Assembly (NCBI GenBank): GCA_029879645.1
Contig: JAOUPX010000009.1
Location: 1 to 49,710, forward strand
DNA length: 49,710 nt
Source of the DNA: Nitrospinota bacterium
GTDB lineage: Bacteria; Nitrospinota; Nitrospinia; Nitrospinales; Nitrospinaceae
Reading direction: 5' to 3'
Made by a program: the position numbers and the translations under genes. This document shows positions 7,751 through 18,781 of the stretch, one piece after another. How positions within the stretch are numbered: the first letter of the stretch is position 1; every line of letters begins with the position of its first letter. Below the pieces are notes generated by a model, which saw only the letters and a list, made by a program, of their open reading frames with translations, was not told the DNA's origin and made no database searches.

Positions 7751-10700
7751 TGAATTCTCCCACCTCTTCGATTTTGGCCGAAAACGCCCTGGAAAGCAAA
7801 CTTTGGAATGAGTTGCTGGATTCCCTTAAATCCCTGAAGCACCCTCTGCGGGTGGCGGGATTGTCCGGAGCTTCCCGGTCGTTTCTACTCGCACAGGCCT
7901 GGAAGCAAACCAAGAGGCCGATGGTCATTATTACTTCGGAGACCATTGGCGGCGAATCATGGCTTTCCGACTTACGGTATTTTCTCCATCATGAAAAAGT
8001 CCGTATCTCTCCCGATTTCTTCCCGACATGGGAACTTCTGCCCTATGAACCCCTGTCTCCTTTCAGAGAAGTTTCAGGAGAACGATTGGCGGTTTTATGT
8101 AAAATGCAGGAAGGGCAATGTCCTATTCTGGTTGTTCCCCTGGAAGCGGCTCTTCAGTACCTGACACCCCGTGCCGCTCTTCGTAACCTGACTTACGATA
8201 TTCAAAAGGGCCAGACCCTCGACCGGGAAGTATTCGAAATGTGTCTGGTCGATAATGGATACACGCGTTCACATCTGGTGGAGGAGAGGGGACAATTCAG
8301 TTCCAGGGGAGATATTCTTGATGTCTTTCAGTCCCACCAGGCAAACCCTATCCGGATTCAATTTTTTGGTGATGAAGTGGAATCCATTCGGAAATTCGAA
8401 GTCAGTTCCCAGATTTCGATTGAAGAATGCGATCAAATTAAAATTCTACCGCTCCGAGAATTGTGTCTGACTGATAAAGCCCTTCAAAGCGGAATTGAAA
8501 ATATTATTGGATACGGCAAAGAGCATGACGTTGATCGTTCCCGTTTTAACGAGTTGGTGGAGAAAATCCGCAATTTGAAAAGTTTTTCCGGAATAGAAAT
8601 GCTGGCGCCTTTCTTTTTCGACAAAAGGGAAACCCTTTTTGATTACTTTTCAAATGATGCTCTGATCGTTCTGGATGACTTGAGTTTGATTGAAGAAAAG
8701 TGTGCTCAGTATGAAGAGTTGGTCCAGGAAGAATATCATCGTTGCGTGGAACGGGGGGATGTGGCCGCTGCCCCCGATACCCTGTATCTTTCCAAGTCCA
8801 CTTTTCTGCAGAAACTTGAAGGCCGGCCTCATGTTATTTTGGATTCTCTCAAACTCTCAGAAGGGGAAGGGGAGGGCGCTCGCAAATTCCAGATCAAGCC
8901 GATTCCCTCTTTTCAAGGTAAATTCGATCTATTTGCCCATCATGCAGTGGAATGGGTGGACAAAGGGTACCAGGTAACCGTCGCCGCACCCACCAAGGGA
9001 CATGTCAAACGCATGAATGAATTACTGGTAGATAAGGAATTAAATCTTCCGGTAGAGCAGGGATTTATCAGTCTTGGTTTTCAGTTTCCCGGATTGAATA
9101 AAGTTTTTGTCGCGGAACATGAAATCTTCGGCCGAACCCACAAGCATCGTCACCGCCGAAAATCCCGCTCTCAGCCATTTCAACGTGGTTTTAAAGATTT
9201 AAAAGAAGGCGATCTTTTAGTGCATGTGGATTACGGTATAGGTCAATACATCCGAACTAAAGAGTTAACCACAGGTTTGGGAGGCGGCGAGTTTCTTGAG
9301 ATTATGTATGCCGATGACCAGAAACTTTATATTCCCATGGACGGACTGGGTGTCATCCAAAAGTATGTGGGAGGTGGAGAAGAAAATCCACCTTTAAGCC
9401 GATTGGGAGGTACTCAATGGAAACGTCAGAAGAAAAAAATCAAAGAGGCCCTTAAAGAACTGGCAGGCGAGCTTTTAAAAGTGTATGCGGCGAGGGAATT
9501 GGCCAAGGGGCACGTGTATTCGCATAATTCCGTTTTAATGCAGGACTTTGCCGATTCCTTTGAGTATGTGGAGACTGAAGACCAGTTAAAAGCTATTGAA
9601 GACGTGATTGAAGATCTGGAGCGTGAAAAACCCATGGATCGGTTGATTTGCGGCGACGTGGGATACGGCAAAACTGAAGTGGCCATGCGGGCCGCCTTCA
9701 GTGCGGTTTTGGATAAAAAACAGGTTGCCGTTCTGGTTCCTACCACCATCCTTGCCCAGCAGCATTGGGTGACTTTCCAGGAGCGGTTTCACACATATCC
9801 TGTTCAGATAGAAATGGTCAGTCGTTTTCGCACTCCCCGCGAGCAAAAAGAAACCCTCAGACGTTTGAAAGAGGGCAAAGTCGATATTCTAGTAGGGACG
9901 CATCGAATATTGTCAAAGGATGTGCAATTCGCAGACCTGGGTCTGGTCATCATTGATGAGGAACAGCGGTTTGGGGTCAAACATAAAGAGCGCATGAAGG
10001 AGCTGAGAGCTTCGATAGACGTACTCACTTTAAGCGCCACTCCCATTCCTCGAACCCTCCATTTCTCCCTGATGGGGGTGCGAGATTTGAGTGTCATCGA
10101 AACTCCTCCCAGCGACCGTCTGTCCATTAAAACCTATGTCCGGAAGTTCGATGAAAGCGTCATTCGTGAGGCTATCCTGCGGGAAAAGGACCGGGGAGGA
10201 CAGGTCTACTTTGTTCATAATAAGGTTCAAAGCATCCATTCCACCGCCGCTCTAATTAAGGAGATTGTTCCGGAAATTTCCATCGGTATTGCGCACGGCC
10301 AGCTCCAGGAACGGATGTTGGAAAAAGTCATGCGGCAATTTATCGAAAAGGAAATCGATCTTTTATTGTGCACGTCCATTATCGAGTCTGGTTTGGATAT
10401 TCCATCGGCCAACACCATAATCATTAATCGCGCAGACCAGTTCGGATTGGCCCAGTTATATCAATTGCGGGGAAGAGTAGGGCGGTACAAGCATCAAGCC
10501 TATGCATATCTACTGATACCCGGGGCGATGGCAATCAGCGATGATGCCCGTAAACGATTGACTGCCATCGAAGAGATGAGCGATCTGGGTGCCGGTTTTG
10601 AACTGGCAGCTCGTGACATGGAGATTCGAGGTACGGGCAATATGCTGGGTCATAATCAATCCGGCCATATTTCCACCATCGGTTTCGATTTATATTGTAA

Positions 10701-11196
10701 AATGATGGAAGAGACCATTCGGGAAATGAAAGGACAAAAAGTAGAGTCCAAAGTCGAACCTGAAATTAATTTGGAAATTAAAGGTTTTATTCCCAAGGAT
10801 TATGTTTCCGATTTAAATCAAAGGCTGGAAATATATCGGCGGCTGCAATTATTGGATGATTTTGAAGGTCTGGATACACTTAAAACAGAATTGAATGATC
10901 GATACGGACCTTATCCGGAGGAAGTCGAAAAATTACTGGTCTTGTTGGAAATCAGGCTGTATTGCCAACAACTCCATATTACCAAAGCCCAGCTAAAACG
11001 TAACGAAGTAACCCTGACCCTGGGATCTTCCACCCGGCTCTCCACCCACAAACTGATGACGATGTTAAACCCTGGAATGCAATTGATTTCAGAATTTCAT
11101 ATTTTAATCAGATTAAAAAACAAAGGCTGGAAAGAAGACTCTGCTTTGATTTGTTCTCACCTGAAACGATTAATCAGTTGTATGGATGACAATTAG
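7747..11196 (+). CDS. mfd: Transcription-repair coupling factor Mfd
   Basis: 1149 aa; UvrB-like N-terminus, RID segment, helicase motifs ICGDVGYGKTEVAMRAAF, DEEQRFGVKHKE, LSATPIPRTLHFS, QLRGRVGR. Confidence 0.97.
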   Translation: MMNSPTSSILAENALESKLWNELLDSLKSLKHPLRVAGLSGASRSFLLAQAWKQTKRPMVIITSETIGGESWLSDLRYFLHHEKVRISPDFFPTWELLPYEPLSPFREVSGERLAVLCKMQEGQCPILVVPLEAALQYLTPRAALRNLTYDIQKGQTLDREVFEMCLVDNGYTRSHLVEERGQFSSRGDILDVFQSHQANPIRIQFFGDEVESIRKFEVSSQISIEECDQIKILPLRELCLTDKALQSGIENIIGYGKEHDVDRSRFNELVEKIRNLKSFSGIEMLAPFFFDKRETLFDYFSNDALIVLDDLSLIEEKCAQYEELVQEEYHRCVERGDVAAAPDTLYLSKSTFLQKLEGRPHVILDSLKLSEGEGEGARKFQIKPIPSFQGKFDLFAHHAVEWVDKGYQVTVAAPTKGHVKRMNELLVDKELNLPVEQGFISLGFQFPGLNKVFVAEHEIFGRTHKHRHRRKSRSQPFQRGFKDLKEGDLLVHVDYGIGQYIRTKELTTGLGGGEFLEIMYADDQKLYIPMDGLGVIQKYVGGGEENPPLSRLGGTQWKRQKKKIKEALKELAGELLKVYAARELAKGHVYSHNSVLMQDFADSFEYVETEDQLKAIEDVIEDLEREKPMDRLICGDVGYGKTEVAMRAAFSAVLDKKQVAVLVPTTILAQQHWVTFQERFHTYPVQIEMVSRFRTPREQKETLRRLKEGKVDILVGTHRILSKDVQFADLGLVIIDEEQRFGVKHKERMKELRASIDVLTLSATPIPRTLHFSLMGVRDLSVIETPPSDRLSIKTYVRKFDESVIREAILREKDRGGQVYFVHNKVQSIHSTAALIKEIVPEISIGIAHGQLQERMLEKVMRQFIEKEIDLLLCTSIIESGLDIPSANTIIINRADQFGLAQLYQLRGRVGRYKHQAYAYLLIPGAMAISDDARKRLTAIEEMSDLGAGFELAARDMEIRGTGNMLGHNQSGHISTIGFDLYCKMMEETIREMKGQKVESKVEPEINLEIKGFIPKDYVSDLNQRLEIYRRLQLLDDFEGLDTLKTELNDRYGPYPEEVEKLLVLLEIRLYCQQLHITKAQLKRNEVTLTLGSSTRLSTHKLMTMLNPGMQLISEFHILIRLKNKGWKEDSALICSHLKRLISCMDDN

Positions 11197-12172
11197 AGCT
11201 ATGAATATTAGGATAACAAGATTACAGCTTGCGATTTTTACTATTACCTTCCTGTCTGGCCTGTGCATGGGATGTGAATCAGGAGGTTCCGACGAAAAAG
11301 GTGAGGCCACGGATGTAGTAGTTGTTGTCAATAAAGAAGAAATCACACGAGAAGACTTTCAAAATGAACTGAAATGGTCCAAAAGGAAATACCGGGTCAG
11401 GAAAAACGACGTTGTTGAACCCAACCAGGAAACCTGGTTGAAAATGAATACCCTCAACGAACTTATTCAGGAAAGCCTGCTTCGTCAAGAGGCCATCAGG
11501 CAGGGCATCAAGGTGACTTCCGCCGAATTTGAAAAATATCTGGATCAAAATAAAGAGGGTTATAAAGAAGACACCTTTGAGAGAGCTTTGGAGATTGAAG
11601 AAATTTCCAGGTATCAGTGGGACGAAAAATTAAAAGCCAACCTGCTGATTCGAAAACTAACCGAAGAGGTCATAAATCGTAAGATTGAAATTCCGGAAAA
11701 AGATATGCTGGACTACTTTAACAATAACAAAGAGGAATTTCAAAAAGGCGAACAAGTCCGAACACTCCACATAATGGTGGAAACGGAGGATGAGGCCCGA
11801 CGGATTTTAAAGATGGTGCAGAAGGGAAAATCGTTTTCAGATTTAGCCAAAGAGCACTCTCTTGGGCTTGAAGGAAAGTCCGGCGGCGATATGGGATACT
11901 TTGAGGCAGGGCAAATGCAAAAAGAGTTTGATGGGGTTTTTGAGTTGGATGTCGGTAGTGTCAGCGATATTATTCAAACCCCTTATGGATTTCATATTTT
12001 TAAAGTTGTCGACAAGAAACCTGAACGTAATATGAATTTTGAGGAATCCCAAAAACAAATTCACGCCAAATTATTGCATGAGGCCCAGGAGAAAGCTTTT
12101 CAGAAATGGGTTGATGAAATCAGGCAGAAGGCAGAAATCATTATTAAATATGAGATATTGGATTCCATTTAG
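11186..12172 (+). CDS. Parvulin-type peptidylprolyl isomerase with SurA-like N-domain, probable lipoprotein
   Basis: N-terminal signal with FLSGLCMGC; PpiC motif HIMVETEDEARRIL...FSDLAKEHSLGLEGKSGGDMGYFEAGQM. Confidence 0.85.
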   Translation: MTIRAMNIRITRLQLAIFTITFLSGLCMGCESGGSDEKGEATDVVVVVNKEEITREDFQNELKWSKRKYRVRKNDVVEPNQETWLKMNTLNELIQESLLRQEAIRQGIKVTSAEFEKYLDQNKEGYKEDTFERALEIEEISRYQWDEKLKANLLIRKLTEEVINRKIEIPEKDMLDYFNNNKEEFQKGEQVRTLHIMVETEDEARRILKMVQKGKSFSDLAKEHSLGLEGKSGGDMGYFEAGQMQKEFDGVFELDVGSVSDIIQTPYGFHIFKVVDKKPERNMNFEESQKQIHAKLLHEAQEKAFQKWVDEIRQKAEIIIKYEILDSI

Positions 12173-13379
12173 ACATTTGTTCTTCACTGCATTCTTCCTG
12201 TGGAATTTGCTGTGGCTCCCCGTTTCAGGTTTGACGGCAACTGTTGACCGTATCGTAGCCAAAGTAAATAAAGAAATCATTACCCTAAGCGAGCTGGAAG
12301 AAAGGGTTTTTTTGAAGATCATGAACTTTCGGAAAATGAATGTTCAACCCATGCCTACCAAAGAGCAGGTGATGAGTGAAGAGCTTGATGCCATGATCAT
12401 GGAAAAATTGTTGGTGGATGCCGGTCAGAAGCGCGGTTACAAAGTAGATGATAAGCGGGTGAATAGCGCGATCCAGGATATTGAGCAGCTGAATCAATTG
12501 AAAGAAGGGGAATTGGAGCTGATGCTCAGGGCCGAAGGTAAATCCATGGAAGAATATCGCCAGAAAATCCGCGAACAGATTATGATGAGTGATATCAGAG
12601 GGTATGAAGTACGTAAGCGGATTTCCGTGAGCGAGGAGGAAATACAGGAATATTACGATAAAAATATACAGAGGTACTGGGTTCCTGCAAAGTTGAAATT
12701 AAGACATATCCTGTTTTTAATGGAAGATGAATTGCCGGAGGAACATAAACAGATCAAAAGGATCAAGGCTCAACAGGCGCTGATAAAAATCAGGTCGGGA
12801 GAGAATTTCGCATCGGTAGCCAGGGAGTTCTCGGAAGATGTTTCTGCATCTTCAGGAGGAGACCTGGGTGAATTGGAACGTGGAAAGATGGTGCCGGAAT
12901 TTGAAAAGGCTGCTTTTGATTTAAAAGAAGGTGAGGTGAGCGGTTTGGTTGAAACTCCCTATGGGTTGCATATCATCAAGGTAGATAAAATCACCCCCGG
13001 AGGTACCCTTGCCTTGGACGAAGTACGGGACGAAATTAACAATATTTTTATAAAAGACAAGAGTGAGCAAGAGTTCCGTGACTATATGAATGAACTCAAG
13101 GAAAATGCTTTTGTTCAGAACAAGTTATTTTCAACCCCAACGGTGAGGCCGGGGGCAGGAAATGACGTTTTAGCTGAAGCTCCAGAGAGTCCGCTGAGCA
13201 GTCAGGAAGTAGGGTTGAATTCGTCCGTAGAGCCCAACTCGTTGGCTCAGGCCAATGAATATTCCAAATTTAAGAGTTTTGAGGAAAAATTAAGGTACTA
13301 TAAAAACTTAAGGGATAACCAGAGAATTTCCGAGGAAGATTACCACAAAAAGAAACAAGAACTCTTGAATCATCTTTAA
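12150..13379 (+). CDS. SurA-like periplasmic peptidylprolyl isomerase (ORF track extends upstream to 12039)
   Basis: Signal peptide begins at MRYWIPFRHLFFTAFFLWNLLWLPVSG (12150); KLRHILFLME...FSEDVSASSGGDLGELERGKMVPEFE parvulin domain. Confidence 0.87.
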   Translation: MRYWIPFRHLFFTAFFLWNLLWLPVSGLTATVDRIVAKVNKEIITLSELEERVFLKIMNFRKMNVQPMPTKEQVMSEELDAMIMEKLLVDAGQKRGYKVDDKRVNSAIQDIEQLNQLKEGELELMLRAEGKSMEEYRQKIREQIMMSDIRGYEVRKRISVSEEEIQEYYDKNIQRYWVPAKLKLRHILFLMEDELPEEHKQIKRIKAQQALIKIRSGENFASVAREFSEDVSASSGGDLGELERGKMVPEFEKAAFDLKEGEVSGLVETPYGLHIIKVDKITPGGTLALDEVRDEINNIFIKDKSEQEFRDYMNELKENAFVQNKLFSTPTVRPGAGNDVLAEAPESPLSSQEVGLNSSVEPNSLAQANEYSKFKSFEEKLRYYKNLRDNQRISEEDYHKKKQELLNHL

Positions 13380-13443
13380 TTCCACAATCCATACGTCAGA
13401 TCCCATCTCTCCTTCTCAAAATAATTCAATGTTTTGAGTAACC

Positions 13444-14865
13444 ATGAATTCATTTATTGATAAGGTTAAAAAGACCCTCTTTGATCATTCTATGATTGAA
13501 TCGGGAGAACGTGTTCTTGTGGCCGTATCCGGAGGGCCGGATTCGGTGGCCTTGCTGCACAGCCTGGTAGAATTGAGGGAAATAATCGATTTTGATATTA
13601 AAGTGGTTCATCTGAATCATAGCGCACGTGGAGCGGAGTCTGATAGTGATGCCCGGTTTGTGCATGAATTGGGTAAAAGTCTGGATATCGAAACCTTGAT
13701 CGAAACAATAGATGTTCCTTCCGAATATTTTATTTCCAAGTACTCCTTTCAGGAAACAGCGCGGGAAATTCGCTTGCAGTTTTTTGAATCTGCTTTAAAC
13801 GTACTGGGTGGACATAAATTAGCTTTGGGACATACTCAGGGTGATCAGGTGGAAACCGTTTTAATGAATCTATTGCGGGGGAGTGGCCTTAAGGGACTGG
13901 GAGGGATGAGTCCCGTCCGATTTCCATATATTCGTCCGTTGTTCAACTGTTCCAGGGCGGATGTTATCGATTTTTTAACTAAAGGAAATATTTCCTATTG
14001 TCAGGATTCAACTAATGAGAAGTCGGATTATTTGCGCAATAGAATCCGGTTGGAGCTGATTCCCTATCTTCAAAAGAATTATAATCCCGGAATTGCCAGT
14101 AATCTGATTGAGACTGCTGAAATTGTTCGGGATGACAATGACTGGTTAGACAGGCTGGTGAAGCAGGAATTCAATCAGCTCTCCTCAGTGTCTGAGCATA
14201 AGGGAAGTTTGGATTTGGAGGTAAAGGCTTTTTTGATATTTCCCAAATCGCTCCAGAGACGGTTGATCCGGGAAGCATTGCATTTTCTTAAAGGTGACTT
14301 AAGGAAGATTACTTTTCAACATATACAGCAGGTGCTGCAATTAATTAAAATCGGACAAAATGGAAAAAGCATCGATCTGCCGGGCCAGATCAAGGTTGGA
14401 CGCATTGGTGACCGGTTAACCTTTAAAAGAATCCTGAAAAGCCCATCCGTCATCATAAAAGGTGAAAAAAATGATAACGAGGTTGTGCCTCTCAATATTC
14501 CCGGCGAAACGTCAGTTGAAGATAGTGGGGTAACTTTGAATACTTGTTTAATAGAGCGGGCCGACGCGGATATTGAGAACGGTTCATCAAAGAAAGTATT
14601 TCTCGACTTCGACAAAACAGGAGAGAAAATCCTGATCCGTTTTTTTCAACCCGGCGACCGGATTCAACCGTTGGGTATGAATGGGACAAAAAAATTGAAG
14701 TCTCTATTTATTGATGAGAAAGTTCCCCGGAATGCCCGATCTCGGATACCCATCTTGACAACCATCGAAAACGATATTATTTGGGTATATGGCATGAGGA
14801 TCGCTCACCGCTACCGAGTGACTGAGAATTCCAGAAACGTCTTATTAATTAGTGGTTTACCCTGA
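13444..14865 (+). CDS. tilS: tRNA(Ile)-lysidine synthase
   Basis: SGGPDSVALLHSL PP-loop, HLNHSARGAESDSDA, LGHTQGDQVETVLMNLLRGSGLKGLGGM. Confidence 0.96.
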   Translation: MNSFIDKVKKTLFDHSMIESGERVLVAVSGGPDSVALLHSLVELREIIDFDIKVVHLNHSARGAESDSDARFVHELGKSLDIETLIETIDVPSEYFISKYSFQETAREIRLQFFESALNVLGGHKLALGHTQGDQVETVLMNLLRGSGLKGLGGMSPVRFPYIRPLFNCSRADVIDFLTKGNISYCQDSTNEKSDYLRNRIRLELIPYLQKNYNPGIASNLIETAEIVRDDNDWLDRLVKQEFNQLSSVSEHKGSLDLEVKAFLIFPKSLQRRLIREALHFLKGDLRKITFQHIQQVLQLIKIGQNGKSIDLPGQIKVGRIGDRLTFKRILKSPSVIIKGEKNDNEVVPLNIPGETSVEDSGVTLNTCLIERADADIENGSSKKVFLDFDKTGEKILIRFFQPGDRIQPLGMNGTKKLKSLFIDEKVPRNARSRIPILTTIENDIIWVYGMRIAHRYRVTENSRNVLLISGLP

Positions 14866-14985
14866 TTTGCCGGCGGGATGGAGACTGTAAAGAAAGGCCC
14901 ATTTCCCCAATGAAATATGCTAATATTAATTCAAGACTAGAAGAACGGGGTTTTTCCATCCGTCGACATAATAAAGGAGAAGGTT

Positions 14986-16920
14986 TTGAACCAATTTTAT
15001 AAAAATTTAGCTTTGTGGATCATTATCGCATTCATCCTGTTGGCATTGGTCAATATGATCAACCAACCGGTGGAATCCCCGAAGGTTGTATACAGTGAAT
15101 TTCTTGATCTTGTAGAGAATGGAGAGGTTAAGGAAGTTAAAATTGATGGCCAGAAGGTTACGGGTGAATATACGAAAGGTGGACCTTTTCAAACCGATAT
15201 CCTGATCGAAGACCCTGAGCTCATGAAGCTTTTACGTAAAAAAGGTGTTCGTACAGTGGTGGTGCCTCCTGATACTAATAATTGGTATACCAATGTCCTT
15301 ATTTCATGGTTCCCCCTCATTCTGTTATTGGGAATCTGGATATTCTTCATGAGGCAAATGCAATCTGGGGGCGGGAAAGCCCTTTCCTTCGGAAAAAGCA
15401 AGGCCCGCCTGATGGGTGAGAAGAAGAATCAAACCACCTTCAAGGATGTGGCCGGCGCGGATGAAGCCAAAGAAGAATTGCATGAGATTATTGAATTCCT
15501 GAAAGAACCACAGAAATTCAGCAAACTGGGCGGTAAAATTCCCAAGGGTGTTCTGCTTGTAGGACCTCCCGGCACTGGCAAAACCCTGTTGGCCCGTGCT
15601 ATTGCCGGTGAAGCCAATGTGCCCTTTTTCAGTATCAGCGGATCGGATTTCGTGGAAATGTTCGTTGGCGTGGGTGCTTCCCGTGTTCGCGATTTATTTG
15701 ACCAGGGTAAAAAGAACAGCCCCTGTATCATTTTCATTGATGAAATTGATGCCGTAGGAAGACATCGTGGCGCCGGTTTGGGGGGTGGGCACGACGAGCG
15801 TGAACAAACTTTAAATCAATTGCTGGTCGAAATGGACGGCTTTGAAAACAATGAAGGTGTCATCCTCATAGCCGCTACCAACAGACCGGATGTATTGGAC
15901 CCTGCATTGCTCCGCCCAGGCCGGTTTGACCGCCAGGTGGTGGTCGCGCGGCCCGATATCAAAGGCCGCGAAGGTATTTTGAAAGTTCACACCTCACAAG
16001 TACCCTTGGACGACGATGTGACCTTAAAAACTATCGCTCGAGGAACACCGGGTTTTACCGGAGCCGATTTGGCCAACCTGGTTAATGAAGCGGCTTTATT
16101 GGCCGCACGTGCCGAGAAGAAAGTCGTCACTATGGTTGACTTTGAAAACGCCAAGGATAAGGTGTTAATGGGCGTTGAACGGCGAAGTATGGTGATAACG
16201 GAAAAAGAAAAGAAAAATACCGCCTATCACGAGGCCGGGCATGCCCTGGTAGCCTACTTGCTTCCGGGAGCTGATCCTTTGCATAAGGTAACCATTATTC
16301 CGCGTGGTCGGGCTTTGGGAGTTACCATGCAGTTACCGGAAGACGACAAACATACCTATCCCCGCAAATACTTGATTAATAATCTGGCCATAATGATGGG
16401 TGGCAGGGTTGCTGAGGAAATTTGCCTCGGGGAAATGACCACCGGCGCAGGCAATGATATTGAACGTGCCACAGAAACGGCGCGTAAAATGGTTTGCGAA
16501 TGGGGAATGAGCGAAAAAATGGGGCCCCTGACCTATGGAACCAAGGAGGAGCAGGTATTTCTCGGAAAAGATTTTTCTTCGCAGAAAAACTTCAGTGACG
16601 AAACAGCCAAGTTGATCGATCTGGAGGTTAAAGCTCTTGTTATGGGCGGTTATAATACCGCGATGGATTTGCTCACCAAGAATCGCAATTCTCTGGAAAA
16701 GCTCTCCCTTGCTTTATTGGAGCATGAAACTCTGGACCTTAAGGAAATTGCCGAAATCATCGATGGCAAACCACCAAAATCGGATAATGATGAGACCCCG
16801 AAAGAAGAGCTTCCCGATGATTCAGTTCTTGCTAAAGACAAAAAAGGTAAGAAAAAGAAGGGGCCATTGGATGATCCCGAGGGTCTTTTAGGCGGTATGC
16901 CCAACCCATCTCCCGCTTAA
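14986..16920 (+). CDS. ftsH: ATP-dependent zinc metalloprotease FtsH (TTG start)
   Basis: [22 protein letters not shown]-like [23 protein letters not shown], zinc motif HEAGH; AAGGAG RBS. Confidence 0.98.
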   Translation: MNQFYKNLALWIIIAFILLALVNMINQPVESPKVVYSEFLDLVENGEVKEVKIDGQKVTGEYTKGGPFQTDILIEDPELMKLLRKKGVRTVVVPPDTNNWYTNVLISWFPLILLLGIWIFFMRQMQSGGGKALSFGKSKARLMGEKKNQTTFKDVAGADEAKEELHEIIEFLKEPQKFSKLGGKIPKGVLLVGPPGTGKTLLARAIAGEANVPFFSISGSDFVEMFVGVGASRVRDLFDQGKKNSPCIIFIDEIDAVGRHRGAGLGGGHDEREQTLNQLLVEMDGFENNEGVILIAATNRPDVLDPALLRPGRFDRQVVVARPDIKGREGILKVHTSQVPLDDDVTLKTIARGTPGFTGADLANLVNEAALLAARAEKKVVTMVDFENAKDKVLMGVERRSMVITEKEKKNTAYHEAGHALVAYLLPGADPLHKVTIIPRGRALGVTMQLPEDDKHTYPRKYLINNLAIMMGGRVAEEICLGEMTTGAGNDIERATETARKMVCEWGMSEKMGPLTYGTKEEQVFLGKDFSSQKNFSDETAKLIDLEVKALVMGGYNTAMDLLTKNRNSLEKLSLALLEHETLDLKEIAEIIDGKPPKSDNDETPKEELPDDSVLAKDKKGKKKKGPLDDPEGLLGGMPNPSPA

Positions 16921-16954
16921 AGAATACTTACGATTTTTAAATGAAGAAATTCCC

Positions 16955-16993
16955 AACTCCACTCCCGATCCTTCTGGAGTGGAGTTTTTTTTA
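16955..16993 (+). terminator. Terminator-like hairpin after ftsH
   Basis: AACTCCACTCC...GGAGTGGAGTT (11-bp perfect stem) followed by a T run. Confidence 0.8.
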
Positions 16994-17038
16994 CCTGTAA
17001 TCCAAAGCCGGCTTTCAGTGAACTCCCATATAAAATCA

Positions 17039-17854
17039 ATGAGTAGTTTTGAGCCTCCAAAAATCATGGGAATCATCAACCTTTCTCCAGATTCCTTTTT
17101 TCCGGATAGCCGGATTCCTACCGTAACGGCCGCTCTTTTGTCCGCCGAGAGAATGATCGAGGAAGGGGCGGATTATCTCGATATAGGGGCAGAGTCTTCA
17201 CGGCCGGGTTCTAAACCCATCTCGGAAGAAGAAGAATTATCAATAATCCTTCCGGTTATAATCAAAATGTGCAAAAGCTTTTCGGTTCCGGTATCGGTCG
17301 ATACTTATAAGCCGGGTGTCGCTCAGAGGGTTCTGGACGCTGGCGCCTCTATCATCAATGATATTACAGGCCTCCGGTACCCTCAAATGGCCCCCATTAT
17401 CGCCGAATATGATGCCGGTGTAATCATTATGCATATGTTGGGATTGCCAGATTCTATGCAGGAAAATATTCATTACCAAGATTGCGTAGGGGAGATAATA
17501 TCTTTTCTGGAGGAGGGCGTCCGGACTGCGGAGTCTGCAGGCATTGCGTCCGATCGCATCTGGGTAGACCCTGGAATCGGGTTTGGGAAAACGACCGAGC
17601 ATAATCTTGATATTCTGGCGCATCTCGATAAATTCGCATCGTTAAATAAGTCGCTTTTACTGGGTGCGTCCCGTAAATCATTTATAGGTAAAATTTTGGA
17701 TTTGCCGGTAGCTGAACGCCTGGAGGGCTCCCTTGCGATCGCCGTGGTAGGAGTGATGAAGGGAGCGCGTATTCTTCGCGTGCACGATGTCCTGGAAACG
17801 AATCGTGTGCTCAAGGTGGTCAGTGAAATTTTGAAGGTTCAAGATGGAAAATAG
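17039..17854 (+). CDS. folP: Dihydropteroate synthase (ORF track start at 16979 is unlikely)
   Basis: MGIINLSPDSFF, DIGAESSRPGSKPIS, IINDITG, DPGIGFGKTTEHNL, GASRKSFI. Confidence 0.95.
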   Translation: MSSFEPPKIMGIINLSPDSFFPDSRIPTVTAALLSAERMIEEGADYLDIGAESSRPGSKPISEEEELSIILPVIIKMCKSFSVPVSVDTYKPGVAQRVLDAGASIINDITGLRYPQMAPIIAEYDAGVIIMHMLGLPDSMQENIHYQDCVGEIISFLEEGVRTAESAGIASDRIWVDPGIGFGKTTEHNLDILAHLDKFASLNKSLLLGASRKSFIGKILDLPVAERLEGSLAIAVVGVMKGARILRVHDVLETNRVLKVVSEILKVQDGK

Positions 17855-18593
17855 GATTCGTCTGTTTGTCAACGTCGACCACGTTGCCACTATAAGAGAA
17901 GCCCGTAAAACAATAGAACCGGATCCACTGACCGCCGCTCTGTTGGCCGAAAAATCCGGGGCTGACGGCATTACCGTTCATTTGCGTGAGGATCGCCGAC
18001 ATATTCAGGATGATGATGTATTCCGCATCCGCAATAAAATCAGTACCGTTCTCAATCTGGAAATGGCCGCAGTGGAGGAGATGGTGGAGATCGCTCTTAA
18101 AACTAACCCCTATCAAGTATCGCTGGTTCCGGAAAAGCGGCAGGAAATAACCACCGAGGGAGGTCTGAATGTCATTTCCCAACAGGAACATCTAATAAAA
18201 ATTCGTGAAAAGATTCAATCAAAGGGAATTTTGTACAGCCTGTTTGTTGATCCAGACCTTAAACAAATAGATGCATCACATAAAGTGGGAGCCCAGAGTA
18301 TCGAGATCAATACCGGGAGGTATTCGGAATGTGAAGACAGTATGGCGGTCCAACACGAATTGGATAAGATTAGAATAGCTGCCCGACATGCTTCAGAACT
18401 GGGTTTACGGGTTTTTGCCGGTCACGGTCTCACCGAGGAAAATGTCGGTGCCATCGCAGAAATAAGGGAGATTGAGGAACTGAACATTGGGCATAGTCTG
18501 GTTTCCCGCTCTGTGTATCACGGTTTGGAAAAGGCCACCCGGGACATGATTCAGGCTATTCAAGAGGGTTGTTCCCGACGTACCGGTTATTAA
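17844..18593 (+). CDS. pdxJ: Pyridoxine 5'-phosphate synthase
   Basis: LFVNVDHVATIREARK, GADGITVHLREDRRHIQD, GHGLTEENVGAIA, IGHSLVSRSVYHGLE. Confidence 0.96.
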   Translation: MENRIRLFVNVDHVATIREARKTIEPDPLTAALLAEKSGADGITVHLREDRRHIQDDDVFRIRNKISTVLNLEMAAVEEMVEIALKTNPYQVSLVPEKRQEITTEGGLNVISQQEHLIKIREKIQSKGILYSLFVDPDLKQIDASHKVGAQSIEINTGRYSECEDSMAVQHELDKIRIAARHASELGLRVFAGHGLTEENVGAIAEIREIEELNIGHSLVSRSVYHGLEKATRDMIQAIQEGCSRRTGY

Positions 18594-18613
18594 TTTTTTA
18601 AATCCGGGAACAG

Positions 18614-18642
18614 TTGACTTGACGGGACAATTTCTTCATAAT
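18614..18642 (+). promoter_or_regulatory. Putative sigma-70-type promoter upstream of gap
   Basis: TTGACT-N17-CATAAT in the pdxJ-gap intergenic region. Confidence 0.45.
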
Positions 18643-18781
18643 TCGGCTCCTTCCAGTTTTTCAGGAATATCCCGGTGAGCTTGTATCAAATATTCCGTTG
18701 AAACAGTTATTAAATATAGAGAAAATGGAGCTTTTTGGGTTCCAATCTGTTGTCGTGTAATTGATAGGGTAAGGAGGCTAA

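Noticed and set aside
16979-17038. Upstream GTG start for folP in the ORF track
   Set aside because: Lies inside the terminator hairpin after ftsH; ATG at 17039 begins the conserved folP sequence.
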